The notes under the pieces: model-generated | What the model saw: only the letters and a program-made list of their open reading frames with translations | Database searches by the model: none | What the model was told of the DNA's origin: nothing | Assembly: GCF_003312425.1 (NCBI RefSeq) | Contig: NZ_QNUX01000001.1 | Span: 310,001 to 374,000, forward strand | Reading direction: 5' to 3' | Length of the DNA stretch: 64,000 nucleotides | DNA from: Flavobacterium psychrolimnae | Lineage (GTDB): Bacteria; Bacteroidota; Bacteroidia; Flavobacteriales; Flavobacteriaceae | Made by a program: the position numbers and the translations under genes | Part shown: piece by piece, positions 1 to 8,941 of the stretch | Layout: every line of letters starts with the position of its first letter | Position numbering within the stretch: position 1 is the first letter of the stretch

Positions 1-531
1 CTGTAAATCATTGAGATGTACGTTTCCTATTCGAACACGAACCAAGCGCAATGTAGGAAAACCAACAGCAGCGGTCATTTTTCGGACTTGACGAAACTTC
101 CCTTCATTCACCGTAATCGAAGCCCAAGAGGTTGGACCGTGACGTTCATCACGAATTTTTTTACCTCTGGCACCAAAAGCCGGAATTTCATGTATTAAAG
201 AAGCATTGCATGGTTTTGTGATATACTTGGTTCCGTTAAAACCTATTTCAACTCCTTTTTGCAATTCATCAATCGCGTTCTGATGGATAATGCCATCGAC
301 TTGAACATAATATTCCTTGTCTACTTTCTTGCTTCGAATGATTTCGCTCATCATTCCGTCCGTTGTGAGCAACAATAATCCTTCGGAATCTTCATCAAGA
401 CGACCAATTGCCATGGTTCCTTTCGGAAAATCATACAACTCACCCAGCAGTTTCTTTTTTCTTTTTAACTCGTAAATAAACTGACTTAAATACCCATAGG
501 GTTTGTGAATAATGAAATGCGAATGAGACAT
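1..531 (-). CDS. rRNA pseudouridine synthase, RsuA/RluE type (C-terminus cut by window)
   Basis: 177 codons are visible from an ATG at 531 down to the window edge. The product would isomerise a uridine in rRNA to pseudouridine. The N-terminus reads MSHSHFIIHKPYGYLSQF, so there is no S4 RNA-binding domain ahead of the catalytic domain, as in RluE-like enzymes. The catalytic motif GRLDEDSEGLLLLTTDG is present (catalytic Asp in GRLD), followed later by the family signature EGKFRQVRKM. A perfect -7 element (TATCTTTG) lies about 25 bp upstream. The exact target base cannot be told from sequence; RluE, RluF and RsuA paralogues share these motifs. The family assignment is firm, the substrate is not. 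Confidence 0.88.
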   Translation of the reverse strand, partial: MSHSHFIIHKPYGYLSQFIYELKRKKKLLGELYDFPKGTMAIGRLDEDSEGLLLLTTDGMMSEIIRSKKVDKEYYVQVDGIIHQNAIDELQKGVEIGFNGTKYITKPCNASLIHEIPAFGARGKKIRDERHGPTSWASITVNEGKFRQVRKMTAAVGFPTLRLVRVRIGNVHLNDLQ

Positions 532-553
532 TGTATTGAGTTAATTGTGCGCG

Positions 554-561
554 CAAAGATA
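554..561 (-). promoter_or_regulatory. -7 promoter element of the pseudouridine synthase gene
   Basis: On the minus strand this reads TATCTTTG, a full match to the Bacteroidota TAnnTTTG box. It sits 22 bp before the start codon. A TTA lies 19 bp further upstream where TTG would be expected. Confidence 0.55.
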
Positions 562-703
562 GTTCTGTTTTCGCTGGTTTTAAAATAGTGATGCCATACA
601 TTTATTGGTTTAAACCAAAAGCTATGTTAAAAAATTCGATTATATCGCAATAATGACGTACTATTATAAAAGTTATCAGAATTAATTTTTAAAATTACAG
701 CAT

Positions 704-1069
704 ATGGAAAGCAACGATTTAGGTTCAAAGAAAACAAATAATAAACAAAATACAAACGAAGGATTTAGCGGTCAGAATCTAGCCCAAAATACAAATCCTG
801 AGGTTTCCCATTTGAAATCAGAAGTAGAAACTGATGCACATGGGAATCAAAAAATTGTACAAAGAGCACGAAATATAGAAGGAACTTTAGAACAAAATGA
901 AGATAGCACTCCTATAAATTTAAGTTCTGATACCGCGAATGTTTCTGAAGAACAAGCTAAAAAAATGATTGAAAATAAAGATCATAACTCAGACATCATT
1001 CCAAACCGATATCCTAATGAGCATCCTGATAATAAGGAAGACAGAGGAAATATTAAACTGGATGAATAA
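704..1069 (+). CDS. small hydrophilic protein of unknown function
   Basis: 121 residues, very rich in Asn, Lys, Glu, Asp and Ser, with no signal peptide, no membrane segment and no motif I recognise. The low complexity and charge (for example SSDTANVSEEQAKKMIENKD and the tail EDRGNIKLDE) suggest a largely disordered cytoplasmic protein. The gene stands alone and is followed 18 bp later by a strong terminator, so it is probably a single-gene transcript. No function is proposed. Confidence 0.6.
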   Translation: MESNDLGSKKTNNKQNTNEGFSGQNLAQNTNPEVSHLKSEVETDAHGNQKIVQRARNIEGTLEQNEDSTPINLSSDTANVSEEQAKKMIENKDHNSDIIPNRYPNEHPDNKEDRGNIKLDE

Positions 1070-1086
1070 CAATTGATTTTGTTTTT

Positions 1087-1130
1087 AAAAAGCCAATAGG
1101 AATGTAAATTCTTATTGGCTTTTTTTTTTG
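1087..1130. terminator. rho-independent terminator after the small hydrophilic protein
   Basis: Near-perfect stem AAAGCCAATA(G)GAAT / ATTC(T)TATTGGCTTT with a 4-nt loop, followed by a run of nine T. Confidence 0.85.
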
Positions 1131-1249
1131 AAATTATTTCAATATAGCTTTATAATTAAGAATTAATAAACAAATCTTAAATATGAATACAGTTTCATTT
1201 ACAGTCTAAATTAGTTGAATTTATAATATTCTCTTAACGTTAGAAATAT

Positions 1250-1257
1250 TATTTTTG
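1250..1257 (+). promoter_or_regulatory. -7-like element before the secreted nuclease gene
   Basis: TATTTTTG matches TAnnTTTG and lies 23 bp before the ATG at 1281. I find no TTG at the usual distance, so only the -7 half is supported. Confidence 0.45.
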
Positions 1258-1280
1258 CGACTTAATTCAATTGTAAACCT

Positions 1281-4200
1281 ATGAAACACAATTACCATTT
1301 GCGCCATTTAATGGCTTTTTTAAGTTTTATTTGCTGCTTTTCGGCCACCATTTTTGCCCAAGGAACGGCGCCAACAGCACAAGATTTACCTTTCTCTCAG
1401 GATTTTTCAACTCTAGATGTGGCCTCTGCTACATATCCTGCTGGATTTCAAGGTTGGACAGCAAGTACAGCTCCTGGAAGTGCATTCAATACAACAGCTA
1501 CATTAGTTGCAGACAGAGCATTAGTTGCCAGTAGTACAGCTGCTACAACTAGTGGAAACATCCATAACTACAACGGGAAAATTGGTTTTCTGAATACTGG
1601 TTCGTTAGATTTAGCCTTAGGATTTGCTTTCAAAACAGTTGGTAAATCAGGAATTGCAGTAGAATATGATGCCATGGTGATTCGCAATCCTTATAACGGA
1701 GGTACAAATAATCGAATCAACGAGTTAGTGCTACAATATAGAGTTGGTACTACTGATGCTTTTATTACTTTATTACCAACTGCATATTCGAGCGGTGTAA
1801 CAGGACAAACTTCGGGTACAACAGGACAAAATATTCAAAAAATCAAAGTTGTTCTGCCAACTGAATGTGACAATAAAGAAGTCATTCAGATCCGATGGAT
1901 TTCAAGACAAGTTTCAGGTGGTGGTTCTCGTCCTTCTTTTGCCGTTGACAACATCAGTGTGAATAATGATGTTACGCCTCCTGTAAATGCGGATGGGTTT
2001 CCAAAAATTAGCAACATCCTATCTGATGGATTTGATTTTTCTACGCAACTGAATGAAACTGGAAAAACCTATTATGTTGTATTGCCTTCAGGAAGTGCAA
2101 CCCCAAGCGCAGCGCAGATAAAAGCAGGAACAAATGCTACCGATACAGCGGCTTTACAAGCGGGTGTAATCGAAATTACAGAAGCTAATGTTGTCTATGT
2201 AAAAAACATTACGGGATTAACATTGGGAACTGCTTATGTCGTATATTCTATATCTGAAGATGCAACCGGTAACATTCAAGGGGAAAGCAACAAACTGGAT
2301 GTAACAACTTCAAGCGTTGTAGTTCCTTCTTTATCAACTAATAAAACTGCTTTAGATTTTAGTTTTACAGAGCAAAATTTCAATTCAACTGTATTAAACT
2401 ATAAAGTTGAGGCGCTTAATCTTACTGGAGCGGTAACCCTTACAGCATCCGGGAACTTTACAATTTCGAAGAATGAAACTACTGATTTCCAAAATACATT
2501 GGTTTTCCCATCAGAAGATTTCACTAATAATACAACTCCTGCTGTTTATGTACGATTTACACCTACTGCAACTGGTGTTTTTTCAGGACAAATCACGCAT
2601 GAATCTACTGGCGCTTCTACTAAAACAGTAGTTTTATCAGGAACGGGAATTAATCCGTACATTCAGGATTTCAATGACGCAAATGTTCTTACAAACAGTG
2701 GTTGGACAGAATATAGTGTAGCCGGTGACAAGATTAAATGGGTGAGCACCAATACGCGTTTTAACAGTTCACCTGCGGCAGTACAAATGAATGGATATTC
2801 AGAAACTGGAGCTAGTAAGGACTGGTTAATTTCTCCTAATTTACGTTTGGATACTTTTGACAAATTCCCATTATTGTCTTTTTATTCCCGTAAATTCTTC
2901 GCAGGAGCAGCACTTAAATTAATGGTTTCAGTTGATTACGATGGAAAAAGCAACCCTGAAACAGCAACTTGGGCGGCTCTTGAAGGAGATTTTCCAACAA
3001 CTACTGGAACATTCAAACAGTCACAATACATTAATCTGGAAGGGTATAAAACCAATCATACTTACGTTGCTTGGGTATATGAATCTACTGTTTCTGGTGG
3101 TACTGACACTGCCGAATGGACAGTTGATGACGTAAAAATCTCTAATGAAGGAACATTTTTAGCTTCAAATCCTACTTTAAATTTTGGAGAAGTAGCACCA
3201 AATACAACATCAACGAGTCAGTCTTTTAATTTCATGGCAGGCGGTTACGGCGATATTACAGTTACGGCTCCTGTTGATTATCAGTTGTCTGTTGACAATA
3301 GTAATTTCCAATCCAGTTTAGTAATTTCAGCAGCTGATGGCGTTGCGGGTAAAATAATTTATGCTCGTTTTTCTCCTTCCTCAAAAGCATTGAGTATTTC
3401 AGGTCCTTTGACAGTTGTTGGAACAGGATTGAACCAAGAAATAGGTTCATTTAAGGGCTCTTCATTACCTAAAACAGAAACATTTGATATCGTAACATAC
3501 AATTTAGAATTTTTTGGAAGCAATGTAATCGGTTCAACGGGAACTGAATTTGGTCCAACTGATGATGCATTACAAATTGAAAATGTAGCGAAAGTAATGA
3601 ATACATTAAATGCTGATGTTTATTCCGTTCAGGAAGTTTCTGACGATGCTTCATTAGAAACATTAATTCAAAAAATAAGCATTAACGGAAAAACTTTTGA
3701 CAAAGTAATTTCTCCAGCTTGGTCCTACTCGTTCAATGCTCCGGAAGCTGATTTCCCTGCTCAAAAATTAGTAGTTCTATACAACACTCAAACGACTACA
3801 GTAAAAAAGAGTCGCGTAATGTTTAGTAAATTGTATGATGATATTCGCGCAGGAAACATAACTTTACCTAATTACCCGGGCGGTAATAGTGAAAGTTTTT
3901 ATTCCTCTGGTCGCTTACCGCAAATGGTTGAAATTGAAACGAATATTGGCGGTGTAAAAAAAGATATAAAAATTATTAACGTTCACGCCAGAGCAAATAG
4001 TGGAAGCGATATCGCAAGATACAACATGAGAAAATATGATGCTGAATTGTTGAAAGATAGTTTAGATGTTAATTATCCTGATGCCAATTTAATAATTTTA
4101 GGAGACTACAATGATGATGTAGATGAATCTGTGATTGCAGGAAGTCCTTCATCGTTCCAAAAAATGGTTGAAGATACCGCACGTTATAACCCTTTAACCC

Positions 4201-4694
4201 TAGAAATTAGTAAAGCGGGAGCTTTCAGCTATTTATCTTCAGGTGGTTTCTTAGATCATATTACAATTTCAAATGAGTTGACTCCGGATTATGTACCAAA
4301 TTCAACTTTTGTTTACGACCCTCGATTAGATGTAGCAAATTATGTTAATACTACTTCAGATCATGGTCCGGTGATTGCACGTTTTGAGCTTAAAGCAGAT
4401 GCTACTTTATCAACAAATGACTTGATTGCAACAAACGGATTATCAGTAGTTGCGTATCCAAATCCAACTTCAGAATCATTCAACGTGGTAATCAATTCAG
4501 AAAATGCACAAGACTTAAAGCTTAACATTTACGATATTTTAGGAAGATCAATGGCAGCTCCAATTAAACTAAAAGGTGCTAACAGCCAAAATGCAACTCG
4601 AATAGACATTGCTAAATTGCCAGTAGGAATATATATCTACACGCTTTCCAATGGAAATAAAGTAGTTTTCAAAGACAAAATAGTTAAAAAATAA
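1281..4694 (+). CDS. secreted multidomain endonuclease/exonuclease/phosphatase-family protein with T9SS sorting domain
   Basis: 1137 residues. Residues 1-27 form a signal peptide ending in ...TIFAQ. Next come jelly-roll/choice-of-anchor-like segments (about 30-235 and again about 460-610) and Ig/ASH-like beta modules. The endonuclease/exonuclease/phosphatase domain spans about 735-1035: TYNLEFFG at its start (metal-binding Asn), SVQEV (metal-ligand Glu), INVHARA, LIILGDYNDDVDE (catalytic Asp/Asn), and SDHGPVIARFEL (catalytic His) at its end. The last ~80 residues (YPNPTSESFNV ... GIYIYTLSNGNKVVFKDKIVKK) are a type A T9SS C-terminal domain, so the protein should be exported through PorU/PorV-type machinery and anchored or released at the surface. 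Likely an extracellular nuclease that scavenges DNA/phosphate; a phosphodiesterase is the alternative. Monocistronic, ending at a strong terminator. Confidence 0.85.
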   Translation: MKHNYHLRHLMAFLSFICCFSATIFAQGTAPTAQDLPFSQDFSTLDVASATYPAGFQGWTASTAPGSAFNTTATLVADRALVASSTAATTSGNIHNYNGKIGFLNTGSLDLALGFAFKTVGKSGIAVEYDAMVIRNPYNGGTNNRINELVLQYRVGTTDAFITLLPTAYSSGVTGQTSGTTGQNIQKIKVVLPTECDNKEVIQIRWISRQVSGGGSRPSFAVDNISVNNDVTPPVNADGFPKISNILSDGFDFSTQLNETGKTYYVVLPSGSATPSAAQIKAGTNATDTAALQAGVIEITEANVVYVKNITGLTLGTAYVVYSISEDATGNIQGESNKLDVTTSSVVVPSLSTNKTALDFSFTEQNFNSTVLNYKVEALNLTGAVTLTASGNFTISKNETTDFQNTLVFPSEDFTNNTTPAVYVRFTPTATGVFSGQITHESTGASTKTVVLSGTGINPYIQDFNDANVLTNSGWTEYSVAGDKIKWVSTNTRFNSSPAAVQMNGYSETGASKDWLISPNLRLDTFDKFPLLSFYSRKFFAGAALKLMVSVDYDGKSNPETATWAALEGDFPTTTGTFKQSQYINLEGYKTNHTYVAWVYESTVSGGTDTAEWTVDDVKISNEGTFLASNPTLNFGEVAPNTTSTSQSFNFMAGGYGDITVTAPVDYQLSVDNSNFQSSLVISAADGVAGKIIYARFSPSSKALSISGPLTVVGTGLNQEIGSFKGSSLPKTETFDIVTYNLEFFGSNVIGSTGTEFGPTDDALQIENVAKVMNTLNADVYSVQEVSDDASLETLIQKISINGKTFDKVISPAWSYSFNAPEADFPAQKLVVLYNTQTTTVKKSRVMFSKLYDDIRAGNITLPNYPGGNSESFYSSGRLPQMVEIETNIGGVKKDIKIINVHARANSGSDIARYNMRKYDAELLKDSLDVNYPDANLIILGDYNDDVDESVIAGSPSSFQKMVEDTARYNPLTLEISKAGAFSYLSSGGFLDHITISNELTPDYVPNSTFVYDPRLDVANYVNTTSDHGPVIARFELKADATLSTNDLIATNGLSVVAYPNPTSESFNVVINSENAQDLKLNIYDILGRSMAAPIKLKGANSQNATRIDIAKLPVGIYIYTLSNGNKVVFKDKIVKK

Positions 4695-4716
4695 AATATC
4701 GATTTTAGCATTAAAA

Positions 4717-4757
4717 AAGAGCCAGATTTCAAAATGAAATCTGGCTCTTTTTATTTA
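4717..4757 (+). terminator. terminator after the secreted nuclease gene
   Basis: Perfect stem AGAGCCAGATTTC / GAAATCTGGCTCT followed by TTTTTATTT. Confidence 0.88.
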
Positions 4758-4894
4758 ATTTTTTTTTAAACACAAACGTTTTGAATAATCTCAAGTAATA
4801 CCTTTCTATTAAAAAACTTCCGTTACTATTTTGCTTTCTAAAAGGAAACCAAAAAACTTTTGTTTATTTTTACAATCTTACAAAAAGAAATTCT

Positions 4895-6265
4895 ATGTCA
4901 AATATGCTTCCGTTTTTATTGATTTTCATCGTTGCACTCGCTATTGGTGTTTTTATTGGCAAACTCATTTTCTCTGCTAGATTCCAATCCGAAAAAATCA
5001 GTTTAGAAGAGAAATTAATCGCTTTAAATTCTCAATTCAATCAACTGAAAGAGCAGATTATTACTGACAAAACCACTTTCGAAAAGCAATTAGAAAATAC
5101 CAATACAGAAAAAGAAAACATTCGAAGCGAAAAAGACAGTTTGGCCATTCAGCTTTCGAAAAAGGAAGTTGATTTTGAAAATCTTTGGGAACGAAACAAA
5201 GAACAAAAGGAAGAAGTCGAGAAATTACAGGAAAAATTCACCAAAGAATTTGAGAATCTGGCCAACAAAATATTAGACGAAAAATCCAATAAATTTACGG
5301 AGCAGAACAAGGAAAATATGAAGAATATTCTGACTCCTTTACAAGATAAAATTCAACTGTTCGAAAAGAAAGTAGAAGATACTCACAAAGAAAGTATTGA
5401 TTATCATGCGGCTTTGCGCCAACAGATTCTGGGTTTACGAGAAATGAATATCCAGATGAGTAAAGAAACCATCAACCTGACCAAGGCTTTGAAAGGTGAC
5501 AGCAAGATGCAAGGAAATTGGGGCGAACTAGTTTTGGAACGCGTTCTTGAAAAATCAGGATTAGAGAAAGGTCGTGAATACGAAGTGCAACAAGCCTTCA
5601 CAACTGAAGATGGAAACCGTGTTTTTCCTGATGTTGTCATTAATCTGCCTGATGGAAAAAAGATGATTGTCGATTCTAAAGTTTCTTTGACGGCTTACGA
5701 AAAATACATTAATGAAGAAGATGATATTTTAAAAATAAGTTATTTAAAAGAACATGTCAATTCCATCAAACGTCACGTAGAGCAATTAGGAAATAAAAAT
5801 TATCATGATTTGTACCAAATAGAAAGCCCGGATTTTGTATTGTTGTTTATCCCTATAGAACCCGCTTTTGCAATGGCGCTGAATGAAGATACAAGTTTGT
5901 ACAACAAAGCATTTGAGAAAAACATTGTCATTGTTACACCTGCGACTTTATTAGCGACTTTGCGAACGATTGATAGTATGTGGACTAATCAAAAACAACA
6001 AGAAAACGCACTCGAAATTGCGCGACAAGCGGGTGCTTTGTATGATAAATTTGAAGGTTTTGTGGCAGATTTAATCAAAATTGGTAAAAAAATTGACGAA
6101 AGTAAAACAGAATACAGCGGCGCAATGAATAAACTCGTAGAAGGAAAAGGAAACCTGATTGTGAGTGTTGAAAAATTGAAAAAAATGGGAGCTAAAGCCA
6201 AGAAAGCACTTCCGGAAAGCATATTAAACAGAGCTGAAAAAGACGAAAATCAACTTTTAAATTAA
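4895..6265 (+). CDS. rmuC: DNA recombination protein RmuC
   Basis: 456 residues. An N-terminal membrane helix (about 5-24, LLIFIVALAIGVFIGKLIF) is followed by a long coiled coil (about 35-185) and the conserved RmuC nuclease-like domain: GNWGELVLERVLEKSGL, the core DSKVSLTAYEKY, and FIPIEPAFAMAL. RmuC proteins limit inversions at short repeats in E. coli and resemble PD-(D/E)xK nucleases; the biochemical activity is not settled. Length and domain order are typical. It leads a probable operon with the two following genes (gaps of 7 bp and 0 bp). Confidence 0.93.
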   Translation: MSNMLPFLLIFIVALAIGVFIGKLIFSARFQSEKISLEEKLIALNSQFNQLKEQIITDKTTFEKQLENTNTEKENIRSEKDSLAIQLSKKEVDFENLWERNKEQKEEVEKLQEKFTKEFENLANKILDEKSNKFTEQNKENMKNILTPLQDKIQLFEKKVEDTHKESIDYHAALRQQILGLREMNIQMSKETINLTKALKGDSKMQGNWGELVLERVLEKSGLEKGREYEVQQAFTTEDGNRVFPDVVINLPDGKKMIVDSKVSLTAYEKYINEEDDILKISYLKEHVNSIKRHVEQLGNKNYHDLYQIESPDFVLLFIPIEPAFAMALNEDTSLYNKAFEKNIVIVTPATLLATLRTIDSMWTNQKQQENALEIARQAGALYDKFEGFVADLIKIGKKIDESKTEYSGAMNKLVEGKGNLIVSVEKLKKMGAKAKKALPESILNRAEKDENQLLN

Positions 6266-6272
6266 ACAGAAA

Positions 6273-6638
6273 ATGAGAAAATTTTTAATGGTTACCACTG
6301 TAATAGTAGTATTGTCTATTGTAGGTTATTTTACTTTTTTATACAACGCCACGTACAGCGAAGGAGTTCGTTCCGGCGAATTGATTAAGGTGAGTAATAA
6401 AGGTGTGGCTTTCAAAACATGGGAAGGCGAAATAAGTCAGGGAATTTCTGGTGCGCAAATCTTTTCTTTTTCGGTACTAGATAGCGAAGAAAAAGTAATT
6501 GCGGACCTTCAAGAATTCGAAGGGCAATACGTGCAGGTAAATTATGTTGAGCGTTACCGAACGTTTCCATGGTGGGGCGATACTCGTTATTTTATTACGG
6601 AAGTCAAAAAAGTAAATTCTCCATTTAAAATAAAATAG
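6273..6638 (+). CDS. membrane-anchored hypothetical protein
   Basis: 121 residues with one N-terminal membrane segment (about 5-25, VTTVIVVLSIVGYFTFLY) and a small soluble domain outside. Visible conserved-looking features are GVRSGELIKVSNKGVAFKTWEGE, an OB-fold-like opening, and VNYVERYRTFPWWGDTRYFITEV near the end. Similar short proteins are common in Flavobacteriia and are, as far as I recall, sometimes misnamed 6-phosphogluconate dehydrogenase; nothing here supports that enzyme. It is packed directly between rmuC and the thioesterase gene, with stop and start adjoining, so co-expression is likely. Function unknown. Confidence 0.7.
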   Translation: MRKFLMVTTVIVVLSIVGYFTFLYNATYSEGVRSGELIKVSNKGVAFKTWEGEISQGISGAQIFSFSVLDSEEKVIADLQEFEGQYVQVNYVERYRTFPWWGDTRYFITEVKKVNSPFKIK

Positions 6639-7184
6639 ATGAATCGCACTTTTAAAACCGTAGCTTCCTCAGACATTAGTATTTCCGAGTTAATGTTGCC
6701 TTCTAATACGAATTTTAGTGGTAAAATCCATGGCGGATATATTTTATCTTTACTGGATCAAATCGCATTTGCTTGTGCCTCAAAATTTTCCGGCAACTAT
6801 TGTGTAACTGCCTCCGTAGACACTGTGAATTTCTTAAAACCTATTGAAGTCGGGGAATTGGTAACGATGAAAGCCAGTGTTAATTATGTAGGAAACAGTT
6901 CCATGATTGTGGGTATCCGAGTGGAAGCAGAAAATATTCAGACTGGAAAAATCAAACATTGCAACTCTTCGTATTTTACAATGGTGGCAAAAGATAGCGA
7001 AGGCAAAAGCACGCCAGTTCCCGGTTTAATTCTTTCTAATATGAAAGATGTACGTCGTTATTTCAATTGCATCAAGCAAGTTTCCTTGAAAAAGGAACAA
7101 AACATTCATGAAGAAGTTTTTGATTATACTTCGGAAGAATCATTAGAAAGTTTAAAAAAATATAATGTCAAGTTAGAACTATAA
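6639..7184 (+). CDS. acyl-CoA thioesterase, hotdog fold
   Basis: 181 residues with a single hotdog domain over about 10-130. The motif NFSGKIHGGYILSLLDQIAFACASKFSG carries the conserved G-x-I-H-G-G and the Asp/Gln pair typical of BFIT/YciA-type acyl-CoA thioesterases, and TASVDTVNFLKPIEVGELV follows. The enzyme would hydrolyse acyl-CoA to free fatty acid and CoA in the cytoplasm. The C-terminal ~50 residues extend beyond YciA and look like the longer CTE/BACH-like bacterial members. The start ATG directly follows the stop of the preceding gene, so translation is probably coupled. Chain-length preference cannot be read from sequence. Confidence 0.85.
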   Translation: MNRTFKTVASSDISISELMLPSNTNFSGKIHGGYILSLLDQIAFACASKFSGNYCVTASVDTVNFLKPIEVGELVTMKASVNYVGNSSMIVGIRVEAENIQTGKIKHCNSSYFTMVAKDSEGKSTPVPGLILSNMKDVRRYFNCIKQVSLKKEQNIHEEVFDYTSEESLESLKKYNVKLEL

Positions 7185-7367
7185 ATGCAACTAAATTTCT
7201 AATCAGAGAAAAGCAGTATTATAATTTTTTAGAAGTATAATTTCATTGGAATTTCTGATTAAAAATGTACTCAAAAATTAACTAAAACCCATGATTTTTC
7301 ATTAGTTCACTACTTTTATTTCAACTATTTTTTTTGTAACTTTAAGTAATTTAATTCATAAATAGTT

Positions 7368-7907
7368 ATGAAAAAAATTACCCAAATAGTACTGCTTTTC
7401 ATTGCAATTGCAGTTACAGCCCAAGAAAAAATGGTGTCATACATGGGAATCACAAATTTTGAGGCTTCAATTCCCTTGTTTGAAGAAGTAAAAGCAATAA
7501 ATGAAAAAACCACCTGTATTTTAATAACAAAAACGGGAGAAATCGCTTGTTGGATCAACATTAAAGATTTTAAATTTAAAAGAGATTTGATGCAAGAGCA
7601 TTTCAATAAAAACTATATGGAAAGCAACCGTTATCCAAGAGCAGTTTTTAAAGGAAAAATCGATAAATTTGATTTTCAAAAACTTACCACAACCAACAAT
7701 CAGTATCAAATTACAGGAAAAATCACGATTCGTGGACGAACTAAAAAAATTGTAATCAACGGAACTCTTAAAAAAGTGGATAAAGGAATAGAACTTTATT
7801 CCGCCTTTCCTTTAAACACAGATGATTTTAATATAGAAATTCCTTTTATTGTCCGCAGCAAAATATCAAAAAACGTGAACACTCAAATTATTTGTGTCTT
7901 AGAATAG
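7368..7907 (+). CDS. YceI-family protein, exported
   Basis: 179 residues starting with a signal peptide (MKKITQIVLLFIAIAVTAQ, cleavage likely near residue 19-21). The mature part is one YceI-like beta-barrel: TNFEASIPLFEEV, then NYMESNRYPRAVFKGKI and the conserved ITGKITIRGRTKKIVINGTL. YceI proteins are periplasmic lipocalin-like carriers of long polyisoprenoids or amides. The stop is 2 bp from the end of the convergent epimerase gene. Flavobacteria carry many YceI paralogues, so a specific role is not claimed. Confidence 0.82.
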   Translation: MKKITQIVLLFIAIAVTAQEKMVSYMGITNFEASIPLFEEVKAINEKTTCILITKTGEIACWINIKDFKFKRDLMQEHFNKNYMESNRYPRAVFKGKIDKFDFQKLTTTNNQYQITGKITIRGRTKKIVINGTLKKVDKGIELYSAFPLNTDDFNIEIPFIVRSKISKNVNTQIICVLE

Positions 7908-7909
7908 CT

Positions 7910-8824
7910 CTATTTTGTTAAACAATTCCTTAATGCTTCTTCCAAATTGTTAAATTTAAATTTGAAACCAGTTTGTTCAATTTTATCTGAGGAAACTCTC
8001 CTTCCCGTTAATACAATTTTAGCCATTTCGCCCATTACTAATTTTAATACAAAAGCAGGCACATTAGGCAACCAAATAGAATAGCCAAAAACACGAGCCA
8101 ATGTTTTTGAAAAAACAGTATTGGTCGTATTATCACAAATAGCTGCATTATAAGGTCCTTCCATACTTGCATCTGAAATAGCTTGCAAATAAATAGCGCA
8201 CAAATCATCTACATGAATCCACGGCATATATTGCTTCCCGGAACCCAATGCTGAACCCAATCTATATTTAAACAAAGGAATTAGCTTCTTTAAAAAACCG
8301 TCATTCTTCCCTAATACTAATCCGGTACGAATTTTAACTGTTCGAATATTCAAATTCTCAATGAAGTCAATAGAATCTTCCCATTTTTGACACGTATAGC
8401 CCAAGAAATCATTTGCTGGTTTCATATCTTCCGTACAAATTTCCTCCCCATTTACAGCACCATAAATCCCCACCGCCGAAGCAGAAACAAAGGCATCTAA
8501 TTTTTTATAATGCTTTTTTAAAACGGAATACAATAATTGAGTGGATTTTTCCCGACTATCAATTATAACTGCTTTTCTCTTCGCAGTCCATCTTTTCTCT
8601 GCTATATTTTCACCTGCCAGATGAATAATATAATCTGCTTTCAAAATTGCTTCTTCATCAATAGTCTGCTTTGCAACATCCCATTTGTAATAGAAAACAT
8701 CTCCTTTATTCTGTTTTTCACTCCTACTTAAGATGGAAACAGAGTATCCTTTGGCTAACAACAAAGTAGTCAAATTTCTTCCGATAAATCCCGAACCGCC
8801 GCTTATTAAAACATTCTTTTTCAT
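7910..8824 (-). CDS. TIGR01777-family NAD(P)-dependent epimerase (YfcH-like)
   Basis: 304 residues. The Rossmann opening ISGGSGFIGRNLTTLLLAKG binds NAD(P). The family-specific strings FVSASAVGIYG, LGYTCQKWE (in place of the SDR YxxxK surroundings) and MPWIHVDDL are all present, and the C-terminal DUF1731 region is ARVFGYSIWLPNVPAFVLKLVMGEMA ending GFKFKFNNLEEAL. The reaction is unknown for the family. YfcH-like genes often accompany photolyase genes in Proteobacteria, and here the gene is divergent from the photolyase operon with a shared 117-bp upstream region containing an inverted repeat, so it may be in the same regulon. Confidence 0.88.
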   Translation of the reverse strand: MKKNVLISGGSGFIGRNLTTLLLAKGYSVSILSRSEKQNKGDVFYYKWDVAKQTIDEEAILKADYIIHLAGENIAEKRWTAKRKAVIIDSREKSTQLLYSVLKKHYKKLDAFVSASAVGIYGAVNGEEICTEDMKPANDFLGYTCQKWEDSIDFIENLNIRTVKIRTGLVLGKNDGFLKKLIPLFKYRLGSALGSGKQYMPWIHVDDLCAIYLQAISDASMEGPYNAAICDNTTNTVFSKTLARVFGYSIWLPNVPAFVLKLVMGEMAKIVLTGRRVSSDKIEQTGFKFKFNNLEEALRNCLTK

Positions 8825-8874
8825 AATAGTGTAAAGCTAATCATTTATAACGATATAAAATTATATTAAATTTT

Positions 8875-8902
8875 GTTTAACTTTATTAATATATAGTTAA
8901 AC
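8875..8902. promoter_or_regulatory. inverted repeat in the divergent region upstream of the photolyase operon
   Basis: GTTTAAC (8875-8881) and GTTAAAC (8896-8902) are perfect complements separated by 14 bp, giving half-site centres 21 bp apart, two helical turns. The half-site resembles the GTTTAAAC core of the palindrome in the crtI promoter spacer. It could serve the epimerase gene, the TetR-led operon, or both. Binding protein is inferred, not shown. Confidence 0.4.
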
Positions 8903-8941
8903 ATTCACTACCTTTATACTCTAATTTGAAACACATCAAAA

